Below, piece by piece: positions 35,572-43,649 of a stretch of 43,649 bases of DNA. Below the pieces are notes generated by a model, which searched no databases, was not told the origin of the DNA, and was given only the letters and a program-made list of their open reading frames with translations. The stretch is from contig JALOQC010000026.1 in the NCBI GenBank assembly GCA_025453555.1, forward strand, positions 1 through 43,649, written 5' to 3'. The stretch is from Myxococcota bacterium. GTDB lineage: Bacteria > Myxococcota_A > Polyangia > Polyangiales > Houyiibacteriaceae. Each line of letters begins with the position of its first letter. Position 1 is the first letter of the stretch. The position numbers and the translations under genes were made by a program.

Positions 35572-35889
35572 TCAACTGCCGCGGTAGGTGGAGAAGCCGA
35601 AGGGGCTCAGCAAGAGCGGCACGTGGTGGTGCTCGCTCGGGTTCGTGACGCGAAACGTGAGGGTCGCCTCGGGGAAGAACGCGGCGTCGCCGAGGTACGC
35701 GGTGAGCGCGAAGACCAATCGGTACGTGGTCGCGCGTTCGGTGACGAGCCCACGCACGCGACCGTCGTCGTCGGTGAGGTGCTCACCGAGGAGCATCCAC
35801 GCGCCGTCGAGCAGCGCTTCGACGCGCAGGGGCACGCCGCGTGCCGGAACGCCGCGGGCGAGATCGAGGACGTGGGTGCTGAGGCTCAT
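35572..35889 (-). CDS. uraH: 5-hydroxyisourate hydrolase (transthyretin-like)
   Basis: 'LSTHVLDLARGVPARGVPLRVE', C-terminal 'YRGS', 'HHHVPLLLSPFGFSTYRGS'. Confidence 0.95.
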   Translation of the reverse strand: MSLSTHVLDLARGVPARGVPLRVEALLDGAWMLLGEHLTDDDGRVRGLVTERATTYRLVFALTAYLGDAAFFPEATLTFRVTNPSEHHHVPLLLSPFGFSTYRGS

Positions 35890-36056
35890 GAGGCTTCCTC
35901 CGCGCGGAGCTTCGTCGGCCGCTGACCCGGCCGACCGCGAAGCATCGCACCGATGGGCGGCCGCGCACCGATCGGCGGTGTCCCTTCGACCCGCGGGCAC
36001 TCACGCGACGCGCAGGCCGCGACACCCTCGACGAGCCACACGAGACGCGCGTTCAT
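35886..36056 (-). CDS. Small ORF (56 aa) joined by ATGA overlaps to uraD and uraH
   Basis: MNARLVWLVEGVAACASRECPRVEGTPPIGARPPIGAMLRGRPGQRPTKLRAEEAS*; its ATG overlaps the uraD TGA and its TGA overlaps the uraH ATG. Confidence 0.5.
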   Translation of the reverse strand: MNARLVWLVEGVAACASRECPRVEGTPPIGARPPIGAMLRGRPGQRPTKLRAEEAS

Positions 36057-36667
36057 CGCAGCTCCGCCAGGCGAAGGCGCGTGATCTTCTTCTGTTCGCC
36101 CGCCGCGATCGCGAGCTCCGCCTCCGGCCCGTTCGCGAGCCGCGACCGAAGGATCGCGAGCATCTGGTCGGCCGACTTCCCGGTCGCGCACACCAGGAAC
36201 ACGTGCCCGAACTTCTCTTCGTAGCGGCGGTTCCCGTCCGAGAGCGCGGCCAGGGTGGCCACGTGCGCGCCCCGCACGCCCGCTTGCTCGCGCTCGGAGT
36301 CCTCCGCGTGCGCGAAGGCCGCGAGGCGCTCCTTCTTCTCGCCGATGCGCGGATGCGTGGCGAACGCTTCGAGCCAGTCGTCGGCCACGAGCGCGTCGAA
36401 GGCGCGGTCGATCGCGCGATCGAGCCGCGCGCCGTCGTGGAACGGACGCGCGCGCAGCATCGCGTCGACCCAACGTCGCGCGCCGCAACAACGTCCGAGC
36501 GCGGCCTGCGCCTCCGCGTCCGGCAGCGTGTCGAGCCGCGACGCGACGGCGTCCCACGGATCGCCCACGAGAGGTGCCGCCGCCGCGCTCGCGCTCGGCG
36601 GAGCCTTCGTCGCAGCGCGATCGGAGGCGGGATCGGGACCAGGACCGTGAGAGGGATCGTGGGTCAT
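36053..36667 (-). CDS. uraD: 2-oxo-4-hydroxy-4-carboxy-5-ureidoimidazoline (OHCU) decarboxylase
   Basis: 'CCGARRWVDAMLRARPF', 'THPRIGEKK', 'YEEKFGHVFLVCATGKSADQML'. Confidence 0.95.
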   Translation of the reverse strand: MTHDPSHGPGPDPASDRAATKAPPSASAAAAPLVGDPWDAVASRLDTLPDAEAQAALGRCCGARRWVDAMLRARPFHDGARLDRAIDRAFDALVADDWLEAFATHPRIGEKKERLAAFAHAEDSEREQAGVRGAHVATLAALSDGNRRYEEKFGHVFLVCATGKSADQMLAILRSRLANGPEAELAIAAGEQKKITRLRLAELR

Positions 36668-37992
36668 GCGAGGATCCGTCCGCGCACGCGGGAGAAGCTC
36701 CAAGAGCCGACGCGCGCGTCGTAGGCGCGCTCACCACGGAGCCAGGTCGCGCGCACCGCGCCGCGCAGCGTGAGCCCCTCGTAGGGCGTCAGATCGTGGC
36801 GGTGGAGGATCGCGCGGCGATCGACGGCGAAGCGCGCCTCGGGATCGAACGCGACCAGATCGGCGTCGAAGCCCGGTTCGATGCGGCCCTTCTTCGCGAG
36901 CCCCACGAAACGCGCGGGCGCGTCGCACATCCAGCGCGCGATCGCGTCGAGCGAGAAGCCGCGCGCGCTGGCTTCGGTGTGAGTCGCCGAGAGGCCGAGC
37001 TGCAGCCCCGCGATGCCGCCCCACGCGCCCGCGACGTCGCCTTCGGCCATGCGCTTGAGGGCGGGCGCGCACGGCGAGTGATCGCTGACCACGAAGTCCA
37101 CGAGCCCCTCGCGCAGCCCACGCCAGAGCCCTTCGCGCTGATCGCGCTCGCGGATCGGCGGCGCGCACTTGAAGCGTGGATCTCCGTCCGGGATCGTCTC
37201 CGCCTCGAAGCTCAGGTAGTGCGGGCAGGTCTCGACGCTCAGCTTCACGCCGCGCGCGCGCGCCTCCGCCACGAGCCCGAGCGCGTCCGCGCACGCGAGG
37301 TGCACCACGTGCACGCGCGCGCCCGTCGCTTCGCCGAGCTCCGCGAGCAGCGCGATCGCCGCTTCTTCCCAGGCGCGCGGGCGCGACGCGAGGTAGTCGC
37401 GGTAGCGGCGTGGATCCGAAGGCGAAGGCGCGCCGAGATCGAGCTCGCAATGCGCGAGCAGCGGCACCCCGCGCGCAGCGAGCTTCGGCAGCGCGATCCG
37501 CAGATCCGCCGCGCCCACGTGCGGAAGCTCGTCCACGCCGCTCTCGATCAAGAACGCCTTGAAGCCGAGCACGCCCGCGTCGATCAGCGGCTCGAGGTGA
37601 TCGGCGTTGCCCGGGATCACCCCGCCGTAGAAGCCGACGTCGACCACGAGCTGCCCCTCCGCTGCGCGCCGCTTCTTCGTGAGCGCGTCGACGCTCGTGG
37701 TCGCGGGGATGCAGTTGAGCGGCATGTCGACCAGCGTCGTGATGCCGCCCGCCGCAGCGGCCGCCGTCGCGGTCGAGAAGCCCTCCCACTCCGTGCGACC
37801 CGGCTCGTTCAGGTGCACGTGCGTGTCGACGAGCCCGGGCAGGAGCGCGAGCTCGCCGAGGTCCTCCACGCGCCCACGCTCGAAGGGCACGTCGTGCGGC
37901 TCCACCGCGGCGATGCGCTCGCCATCGACCACCACGGTCGCGGGCCGCGTGCCCTCCGGCGTGACCACGCGTCGACTGCGCAGCGCGAGCAC
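36664..37992 (-). CDS. allB: Allantoinase
   Basis: 'LLPGLVDTHVHLNEPGRTEWEGFSTATAAAAAGGITTLVDMPLN', 'ETCPHYLSF', 'SDHSPC'. ATGA overlap with uraD. Confidence 0.93.
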   Translation of the reverse strand: MLALRSRRVVTPEGTRPATVVVDGERIAAVEPHDVPFERGRVEDLGELALLPGLVDTHVHLNEPGRTEWEGFSTATAAAAAGGITTLVDMPLNCIPATTSVDALTKKRRAAEGQLVVDVGFYGGVIPGNADHLEPLIDAGVLGFKAFLIESGVDELPHVGAADLRIALPKLAARGVPLLAHCELDLGAPSPSDPRRYRDYLASRPRAWEEAAIALLAELGEATGARVHVVHLACADALGLVAEARARGVKLSVETCPHYLSFEAETIPDGDPRFKCAPPIRERDQREGLWRGLREGLVDFVVSDHSPCAPALKRMAEGDVAGAWGGIAGLQLGLSATHTEASARGFSLDAIARWMCDAPARFVGLAKKGRIEPGFDADLVAFDPEARFAVDRRAILHRHDLTPYEGLTLRGAVRATWLRGERAYDARVGSWSFSRVRGRILA

Positions 37993-39540
37993 TCAGCGCA
38001 CCTCGTCGTTCGCGACTTCGCCCGTCGACGCGTCGCTCGGTTCGTCCAGGCGCACCGACTCGATGTCCGGCACGTCGTACGCGTCGAGCGCGCGGAAGTG
38101 GGTGTCCGCGTCTTCGAGGTAGAGCTGGCGCGTGATGCCGGCGACGAGCCGATCGACGCCGTACTTCATGCCCGAGATGCTCGCTCCGCCGAGCCCGCAG
38201 CTCAGCAGACCGCCGAACGAGAAGCAGAAGAGCCCGCGCAGCCACGGCGCTTCGCCTTCGCGCCGCTCGGTGAGCTCGAAGCTCGGCCCGAGGTAGGGAT
38301 GCCGGAGCAGCTCGTCGACGCGCTCGCCTGCCGGCGGCTCGAAACGATCTTCCCAGATCGCGCGCAGCTCCGGGCGCGTCGCGAGGTCCGTGCGGAAGCC
38401 CGTGCCGCAGATCACGAAGTCGTGCGCGCTCGTTCCCTTCGGCGTCGTCACGCGCACCTCGCCGTCGATCTCTTCGACCGACTGCCACGGCGAGCCCGGC
38501 CGCAAGTGAAAGTCCGGATGCTCGGCCGCGCGCTCGTAGGTCGTCTTCGGCGGGAGCTGACCCGCCTCCCAGAACCGCTTCACGAAGCGCCACTTCGCCT
38601 CGTCCGGCAGATCCGCGTGGTGCCGCAGGAAGCCCGTGAACTCCGCCCAGCGGTACACGTTCACGCGCACCAGATCCGGTCGACGAAAGAAGAGATCGAC
38701 CCGCGCCGCGCCGTGCTCGAGCGCGACCGCGGCGTTGTCGAACGCGGACGCGCCCGCGCCGAGGATCGCGACGCGTTTGCCTGCGAGCGCCTCGAAGTCG
38801 ATGCGTTCGCAGGTGTGCGCCCAGCGCGACTTCGGCAGCCCCTCGCGCACCAGCTCGGGTACCCACCACTGCCCGGATCCTTCGATGCCCGTCGCGAGCA
38901 CGACCTTGCGCGCGTAGACGACGTCCGCGGTGCCGAGCGGTCCGCTGCCGGTCGTGATCGGCACGAGGAAACAGCCGTTCGCGGCGTCCCATCGCATCGC
39001 GCCCACGCGCGTCTCGTTCTTCACCGGAAGATCGAGCACGCCGCGCAGCCAATGCAGGTACTCCGCCCACGCCTCGCGATCGATGAACGCGAACGCGTCG
39101 AAGCTGCCTTCGCCGTGCTGCGCCTCGAACCACGCCTGCACGGACAGGCTCGGGATGCCGAGCTCCGGCCCCAGCACGTGCTTGGGCGTACGCAGCGTCT
39201 TCATGCGCGCGAAGCGACGCCACGGACCTTCTTGTCCGGCCGGCGCGGCGTCCACCACGAGCACGTTCTCCACGCGCTCGCGGCGCAGCGCGAACGCGGT
39301 CGCGATGCCGCCTTGGCCTCCGCCCACGATCAGCACGTCGAGGATCGGCTCACCTCCTGCGGTCTTCCGCGGAGGCACCCACTCGCGCTTCGGATACGCG
39401 AGCATCGCGAGCTCTCGCCGCGCGCGTTCTTCGAGGCGCGCGAGCGCGTCCCGTCGTGCCTCGTCGCGCGCGTCGGACGGAAGGCTCGTCACGCCGTCCT
39501 TCTTCATCGACGTCGCCCGCGCCGCTCCCTGATCACGCAT
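37993..39540 (-). CDS. FMO-like FAD/NAD(P)-binding flavoprotein monooxygenase
   Basis: FAD motif 'VLIVGGGQGGIATAFALRRE', NADPH motif 'VAILGAGASAFDNAAVALE', 'VICGTGFRTD'. Confidence 0.85.
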   Translation of the reverse strand: MRDQGAARATSMKKDGVTSLPSDARDEARRDALARLEERARRELAMLAYPKREWVPPRKTAGGEPILDVLIVGGGQGGIATAFALRRERVENVLVVDAAPAGQEGPWRRFARMKTLRTPKHVLGPELGIPSLSVQAWFEAQHGEGSFDAFAFIDREAWAEYLHWLRGVLDLPVKNETRVGAMRWDAANGCFLVPITTGSGPLGTADVVYARKVVLATGIEGSGQWWVPELVREGLPKSRWAHTCERIDFEALAGKRVAILGAGASAFDNAAVALEHGAARVDLFFRRPDLVRVNVYRWAEFTGFLRHHADLPDEAKWRFVKRFWEAGQLPPKTTYERAAEHPDFHLRPGSPWQSVEEIDGEVRVTTPKGTSAHDFVICGTGFRTDLATRPELRAIWEDRFEPPAGERVDELLRHPYLGPSFELTERREGEAPWLRGLFCFSFGGLLSCGLGGASISGMKYGVDRLVAGITRQLYLEDADTHFRALDAYDVPDIESVRLDEPSDASTGEVANDEVR

Positions 39541-40849
39541 CGGTCCCCTCCGCGAGCTGCAACATCGTGCGCGCGAGCACCTCGGCGCCGCGCGCGATCT
39601 CTTCGGGGCTCGTGTGCTCGTCCGGTCGGTGGCTCAGGCCTCCCGCGGAGGGCACGAAGATCATCCCCATCGGCGCGACGCGCGCGAGGAAGAGCGCGTC
39701 GTGGTAGGCGCGGCTCGGCAGCCGCATCGACGAGAGCCCGAGCGCACGCGCGCTCGCCTCGACCGCGTCGACGATGCGCGGATCCGAGGTGGCCGGCGGA
39801 TCCGCGTTGAGCGTGCGCAGCGCGATCGTCACGCCACGCTCGTTCTGGATGCGCGCGATCGCGTCTTCGATGCGCGCGAACGCGGCGTCGCGCGCGGACA
39901 GCTCGGTGTCGCGCAGATCGATCGTGAGCTCCACGCGGTTCGGGATGCCGTTCACCGCGCCCGGGAACACGCGGCAGATCCCGACCGTGCCCACGGTGTC
40001 TCCCGTGCTCGATCGCTTCGCCGCGTCTTCCACCGCGAGCACCAGCTCGGCCGCGGCGCAGAGCGCGTCGCGTCGCGTCGGCATCAGCGCGCCGCCCGCG
40101 TGACCGCCTTCGCCGCGCACGAGCACCTCGTACGACGCCGGCGCCGCGATCGCGCTCACCGCGCCGATCGCGATGCCTTCGCGTTCGAGCACCGGGCCCT
40201 GTTCGACGTGCAGCTCGACGAACGCGTGGAAATGACCCGGCGCGAGCGGCACCTCTTCGAGCGCGCCCGAAAAGCCCGCCTCCGCGCGTACATCCTCGAA
40301 GCCGCGTCCCTCCGCGTCGCGCAGCGCGCGCACGTCGTCGGGCGAGATCGCGCCCGCAAGCAGGCGACTGCCCACGCAGCCGATCCCGAAGCGCGTCGGC
40401 TCCTCGCTCGTGAACGCGATCACCTCGAGCGGACGCCGCGGCACGATGCCCGCGCGTGCGATCGACTCGAGCGCCGCGATGCCGCCGAGCACGCCGACCG
40501 TTCCGTCGAAGCGCCCCGCGTTCGGGATCGCGTCCAGGTGCGATCCCGTGGCGACCGCGGGGAGCGCCTGCCGACCCTCGAGTCGGTAGAAGGCGTTGCC
40601 GATCGCGTCGACCCGCAGCGAGAGCCCGGCCGCGCGCGCGAGCTCGTGCACGAACGCGCGCCCCGCGAGATCGGTCGGCGTGTAGAGCACACGCTTCACC
40701 GCGGGCGCCGGATCGTCGGAGAAACGTGCGAGCTCGCGCGACCATGCGTCGAGGCGAGCCGCGTCGATCGGGAGCGGCACCTTCGCGCTCGTGCTCGCGC
40801 TCGACGGCCCCGTCGCGTGGGGCGCGTCGTGAGTGGAGACGGCCTTCAT
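39533..40849 (-). CDS. M20-family amidohydrolase (allantoate amidohydrolase/ureidoglycolate amidohydrolase/N-carbamoylase family)
   Basis: 'ATGSHLDAIPNAGRFDGTVGVLGGIAALE', 'FTSEEPTRFGIGCVGSRL', 'ELHVEQGPVLE', 'SRAYHDALFLARVAP'. Confidence 0.88.
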   Translation of the reverse strand: MKAVSTHDAPHATGPSSASTSAKVPLPIDAARLDAWSRELARFSDDPAPAVKRVLYTPTDLAGRAFVHELARAAGLSLRVDAIGNAFYRLEGRQALPAVATGSHLDAIPNAGRFDGTVGVLGGIAALESIARAGIVPRRPLEVIAFTSEEPTRFGIGCVGSRLLAGAISPDDVRALRDAEGRGFEDVRAEAGFSGALEEVPLAPGHFHAFVELHVEQGPVLEREGIAIGAVSAIAAPASYEVLVRGEGGHAGGALMPTRRDALCAAAELVLAVEDAAKRSSTGDTVGTVGICRVFPGAVNGIPNRVELTIDLRDTELSARDAAFARIEDAIARIQNERGVTIALRTLNADPPATSDPRIVDAVEASARALGLSSMRLPSRAYHDALFLARVAPMGMIFVPSAGGLSHRPDEHTSPEEIARGAEVLARTMLQLAEGTDA

Positions 40850-41531
40850 CGGCGCGCCTCGTGGAGCGGATCGCGGTTGACGTCCTTGTAGTAGAGGTAG
40901 CGCGAAGGCGTCTTGCCGAGCGCCCCGAACCACTGCGGCAGGTAGGGCGCCATCCAGATCGAATCGCCCGCCGTCACCGGGTACCACGCGTCGCCGAGCC
41001 GGTAGACGCCGCCGCCTTCGAGGAAGATCAGCCCGTGCTCCATCACGTGGCTCTCCACCATCGGCAGCGTCGCGCCCGGATCGAACACGAAGGTGTTCAT
41101 CGCGAGATCGAAGCCCGGCTCGTCGGGCAGCAGCGTGCGCAGCCGCGCGGACGGATCGCCGAGGAAGTCCACGCTCGGCACGTCGGATTCGCGCGCCACG
41201 ATCACCCGCGCCGCGTGACCCGGAAGCGGCACGTGGCGCTTCTCGAGCAAGAAGAAGCGCGCGCCCTTCGCGCTCACGAGCGCGTGCTCTTCGCCCGCGG
41301 GCAGGAACGCGTAGCTCTCGATCCCGAGCGACCGGGCAGCGGGAGCGCGCTGCGCGAGTCGGGCTGCATCGTCACGAGGCACTGCACGAAGCCCGCGCCC
41401 ATCACCGGCGCGATCAGCGTGATCGCCTTGGCGCCCACCCAGCCCGGCATCGACGCCGGCACGTGGCTCTCGGGCGTGATGAGCGCGTGGTCGCGCGCGA
41501 CGTGGGTGCGGGAGTGAGAGGTGGCGATCAC
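40846..41531 (-). pseudogene. allE: (S)-ureidoglycine aminohydrolase (AllE/UGlyAH, bicupin), apparently disrupted by an internal deletion plus frameshift
   Basis: N-terminal part (GTG at 41531, overlapping the upstream TGA): 'VIATSHSRTHVARDHALITPESHVPASMPGWVGAKAITLIAPVMGAGFVQCLVTMQPDSRSALPLPG'. C-terminal part in another frame: 'RSLGIESYAFLPAGEEHALVSAKGARFFLLEKR...FDLAMNTFVFDPGATLPMVESHVMEHGLIFLEGGGVYRLGDAWYPV...YLYYKDVNRDP'. Total 686 nt is not a multiple of 3. Confidence 0.75.
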
Positions 41532-42985
41532 GTGGTCCTGCTTTCGGCGGAGACGGAGTCCGTGACGGCGACGGAGTCCGAGACGGAGACGGAGTCCGAG
41601 ACGGAGACGGAGTCCGCGACGGAGAAGGAGTCCGCGACGTAGACGGAGTCCGCGACGGAGACGGAGTCCGTGTCGACTGCCGACACGCGCGCGGCGAGGG
41701 CGCGCACGAAGTCGAGCGTCACGTCGAGTGCGAGGGCGACGTCGATCGCGTGCACGCGTTCGTCCGGGTGGTGCGAGAGCCCCTCGGGGCTGCGCACGAA
41801 GAGCATCGCGATCGGCCCGAGGGTCGCGAGGATGCGCCCGTCGTGTCCGGCGCCGCTCGGCAGCGCGTGCACGTCGAGCCCCACGCGCCGAACGCTTTCG
41901 CTCAAGAGCGCCTGCAGCGCGGGCGCACACACCACGGGCGGCGACGCGAAACGATCCCGCGCGCTCACCTTCACGCCGCGTCGCCCCGCGATCTCCGCGA
42001 TCTGCGCGTCGAGGGTCGCCAGCGCGTCCGCGAGCACCCGCGCGTCGATCGAGCGCACGTCGAGCTCCAGCTCCGCGCGCCCCGCGATCACGTTGTTGCC
42101 GCCCGGTCGCGCCACCACCTGACCGACCGTCGCCACGAGCCCCGGCGTCTGCTGCGCGAGGCGCTCCACCGCGAGCGTGAGCTCCGACGCCGCCGCGAGC
42201 GCGTCGCGCCGCAGCGCCATCGGCGTGGTCCCCGCGTGGCCCGCGCGACCCTCGAACGTCACGGTGCGCCACACGTGGCCCGCGATGCCGGTGACCACTC
42301 CCACCGGGAGCTCGAGGCTCTCCAACACGGGGCCCTGCTCGATGTGCACCTCGACGTAGGCGAGCAGATCCTCCGGACGGATCGCGCACGCGTCGACTCC
42401 GTCGACGACGCCGAAGCCGTTCGTCGTCGACGACGTGTCGAGCGCCTCGAAGCGCGCGATCGCCTCCGCGAGCGACACGCCGTCCGCGTCGCGCAGCGCG
42501 AGGTCCTCCACGTCGAGCGTGCCCGCGAGCGCGCGCGCGCCGAGGAAGGGGCGCCCGAAGCGCACGCCCTCTTCGTCCGAGATCGCGATCACCTCGAGCG
42601 CGAACGGCAGCGCGACGTCGCGCAGCGCCTCTGCCACCGCGAGCCCGAGCACGACCCCGAGCGGTCCGTCGTAGCGGCCCGCGTCGCGCACCGTGTCGAC
42701 GTGCGAGCCGAGCACCAGCGTGCGGCTCCCCGGCGGGCCTTCTCGCCGCGCGCGCAGGTTGCCGAGCGCGTCGACGTGCACGACGAGCCCCGCGCGCTCC
42801 GCCCACGCACGCAGCAGCGCGTGCGCGTCGCGCATCGCGGGCGTGAGCGCGCGACGGAGGATCGCGCCCTTCGTCTCCGAGCACGCGCCGAGCGCGTCAC
42901 ACCGTTCGAGCGCGTCCTCGGTGCTCGACCGCGCCCACTCGGAGGGCGACGGAAGCAACGCGAGGTTGGGGAGAGCACCGGCCAT
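41528..42985 (-). CDS. M20-family amidohydrolase (allantoate amidohydrolase-like), second copy, with C-terminal Ser/Asp repeat tail
   Basis: 'LGSHVDTVRDAGRYDGPLGVVLGLAVAEAL', 'ISDEEGVRFGRPFLGARAL', 'EVHIEQGPVLE', 'GGNNVIAGRAELELDVRS', 'SGAGHDGRILATLGPIAMLFVRSPEGLSHHPDE'. Confidence 0.9.
   Translation of the reverse strand: MAGALPNLALLPSPSEWARSSTEDALERCDALGACSETKGAILRRALTPAMRDAHALLRAWAERAGLVVHVDALGNLRARREGPPGSRTLVLGSHVDTVRDAGRYDGPLGVVLGLAVAEALRDVALPFALEVIAISDEEGVRFGRPFLGARALAGTLDVEDLALRDADGVSLAEAIARFEALDTSSTTNGFGVVDGVDACAIRPEDLLAYVEVHIEQGPVLESLELPVGVVTGIAGHVWRTVTFEGRAGHAGTTPMALRRDALAAASELTLAVERLAQQTPGLVATVGQVVARPGGNNVIAGRAELELDVRSIDARVLADALATLDAQIAEIAGRRGVKVSARDRFASPPVVCAPALQALLSESVRRVGLDVHALPSGAGHDGRILATLGPIAMLFVRSPEGLSHHPDERVHAIDVALALDVTLDFVRALAARVSAVDTDSVSVADSVYVADSFSVADSVSVSDSVSVSDSVAVTDSVSAESRTT
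41550..41673 (-). repeat. 18-bp minisatellite encoding a DSVSV(A/S)-type tail
   Basis: Reiterated gacggagtccgNgacgga units, translating as DSVSVADSVYVADSFSVADSVSVSDSVSVSDSVAVTDSV. Confidence 0.9.
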
Positions 42986-42993
42986 GAACGGGA

Positions 42994-43011
42994 GGCTCGA
43001 TCGTTCGAGCC
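42994..43011. promoter_or_regulatory. Operator-like palindrome upstream of the first gene of the purine cluster
   Basis: GGCTCGA-TCGT-TCGAGCC, starting 8 bp upstream of the ATG at 42985. Confidence 0.5.
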
Positions 43012-43040
43012 GAGAGCGACCTTAGCGTGCGCGCTCGGTC

Positions 43041-43066
43041 CGCGAGGTGCGCTCGCGAGGTTTTTT
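43041..43066 (+). terminator. Plus-strand intrinsic terminator in a divergent intergenic region
   Basis: CGCGAG-GTGCG-CTCGCG-AGG-TTTTTT. Confidence 0.65.
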
Positions 43067-43150
43067 CTTCGCGGAAATCGAACGGAAACACGAGGGCGAC
43101 CCTCACGAAACGAACGGCCACGTGGTGTCCCTCGTGGCACCCTCGCGGGC

Positions 43151-43649
43151 GTGAGGAGCTCGCCGATCGACTCGCCGGAGGCACCGGAGGACCCGTCGAA
43201 GGAGCGCGCAGACGCGCTTCGCTTCGTCGCGGGCGCGGCGCTCTTGGTGCTCTCGGTGCCGTGTGTCGTGCTCGGTCTGCCGGGGATCGTGCTCGCGATC
43301 GGCCTGCTCGTGCATGCGACGCTCGGGCGCGCGAGCGTGCGAGGCCCCGCGATGCTCCTCGGTGTGATCGCGGTCAGCACGTGGTGGCCGCTCGCCTGGT
43401 GCCTCGTCGACGCACGGCTCGACCCGTTCTTCGCCGCCCTCGCGACGCTCTCCGTCGCGGCCGTCGCCGCCGCGCTCGCTCCGCTCGTCCTCGCACCGCT
43501 CGCGTCCGTCGCGAGCACGCGCACGACGGACCCGCACGCCTCGGACCCACACGCCTCGGACCCACGCACATCGGACCCACACGCCTCGGACCCACGCGCC
43601 TCGGACCCACACGCCTCGGACCCGCGCACCTCGGCCCCGCGCACCTCGG
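43151..43649 (+). CDS. Small membrane protein with C-terminal DP(H/R)(A/T)S repeats, 3' end outside the window
   Basis: GTG start. 'RFVAGAALLVLSVPCVVLGLPGIVLAIGLLVHATLG', several TM helices, then a 15-bp repeat; the frame is open to the window end. Confidence 0.6.
   Translation, partial: MRSSPIDSPEAPEDPSKERADALRFVAGAALLVLSVPCVVLGLPGIVLAIGLLVHATLGRASVRGPAMLLGVIAVSTWWPLAWCLVDARLDPFFAALATLSVAAVAAALAPLVLAPLASVASTRTTDPHASDPHASDPRTSDPHASDPRASDPHASDPRTSAPRTS
43529..43649 (+). repeat. 15-bp minisatellite (gacccacacgcctcg), runs off the window
   Basis: gac cc(g/a) c(a/g)c (g/a)c(c/a) tcg units, encoding DPHAS/DPRTS/DPRAS. Confidence 0.92.

Noticed and set aside
36574-39810. Plus-strand 1078-aa ORF across the purine cluster
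   Set aside because: Antisense to uraD, allantoinase and FMO genes, which all have clear motifs and ATGA-type coupling.
1-43649. tRNA, rRNA, transposase or prophage genes
   Set aside because: None recognised on either strand.

Overview
The window is very GC-rich and looks like a myxobacterium-like genome (inferred from composition and lipoprotein style only). In order it contains: an RND efflux adaptor and permease; a Na/Pi cotransporter; a kinase-like protein; an SDR; metK; lipoproteins; a molybdopterin oxidoreductase; a tandem FKBP lipoprotein; an operon of ECF sigma factor, FecR/TPR protein and envelope protein; a divergent run of four large surface-type lipoproteins; a Ca2+/cation antiporter; an RsmC-like methyltransferase; and a purine/allantoin catabolism cluster (pucG-like, uraH, uraD, allantoinase, two M20 amidohydrolases, ureidoglycine aminohydrolase, and an FMO-like flavoprotein but no recognisable uricase). 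The main discovery candidate is a putative ECF-sigma regulon. The element GTGAGCCGTT(T/C)T(T/G)CG...CACTACG occurs three times, always with exactly 16 nt between GTGAGCCG and CACTACG. One copy precedes the ECF sigma gene, one precedes the divergent lipoprotein operon, and one lies in the intergenic region after that operon. The third copy points into about 200 nt of sequence that can form four consecutive hairpins with C-rich or G-poor loops, followed by a small Pro-rich ORF. Other notable items are an apparently disrupted ureidoglycine aminohydrolase gene, a 56-aa ORF joined by ATGA overlaps on both sides inside the purine operon, an RND permease that appears to lack TM7, a frameshifted hypothetical gene, and several minisatellites. 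All calls were made by reading the sequence; no searches were run.
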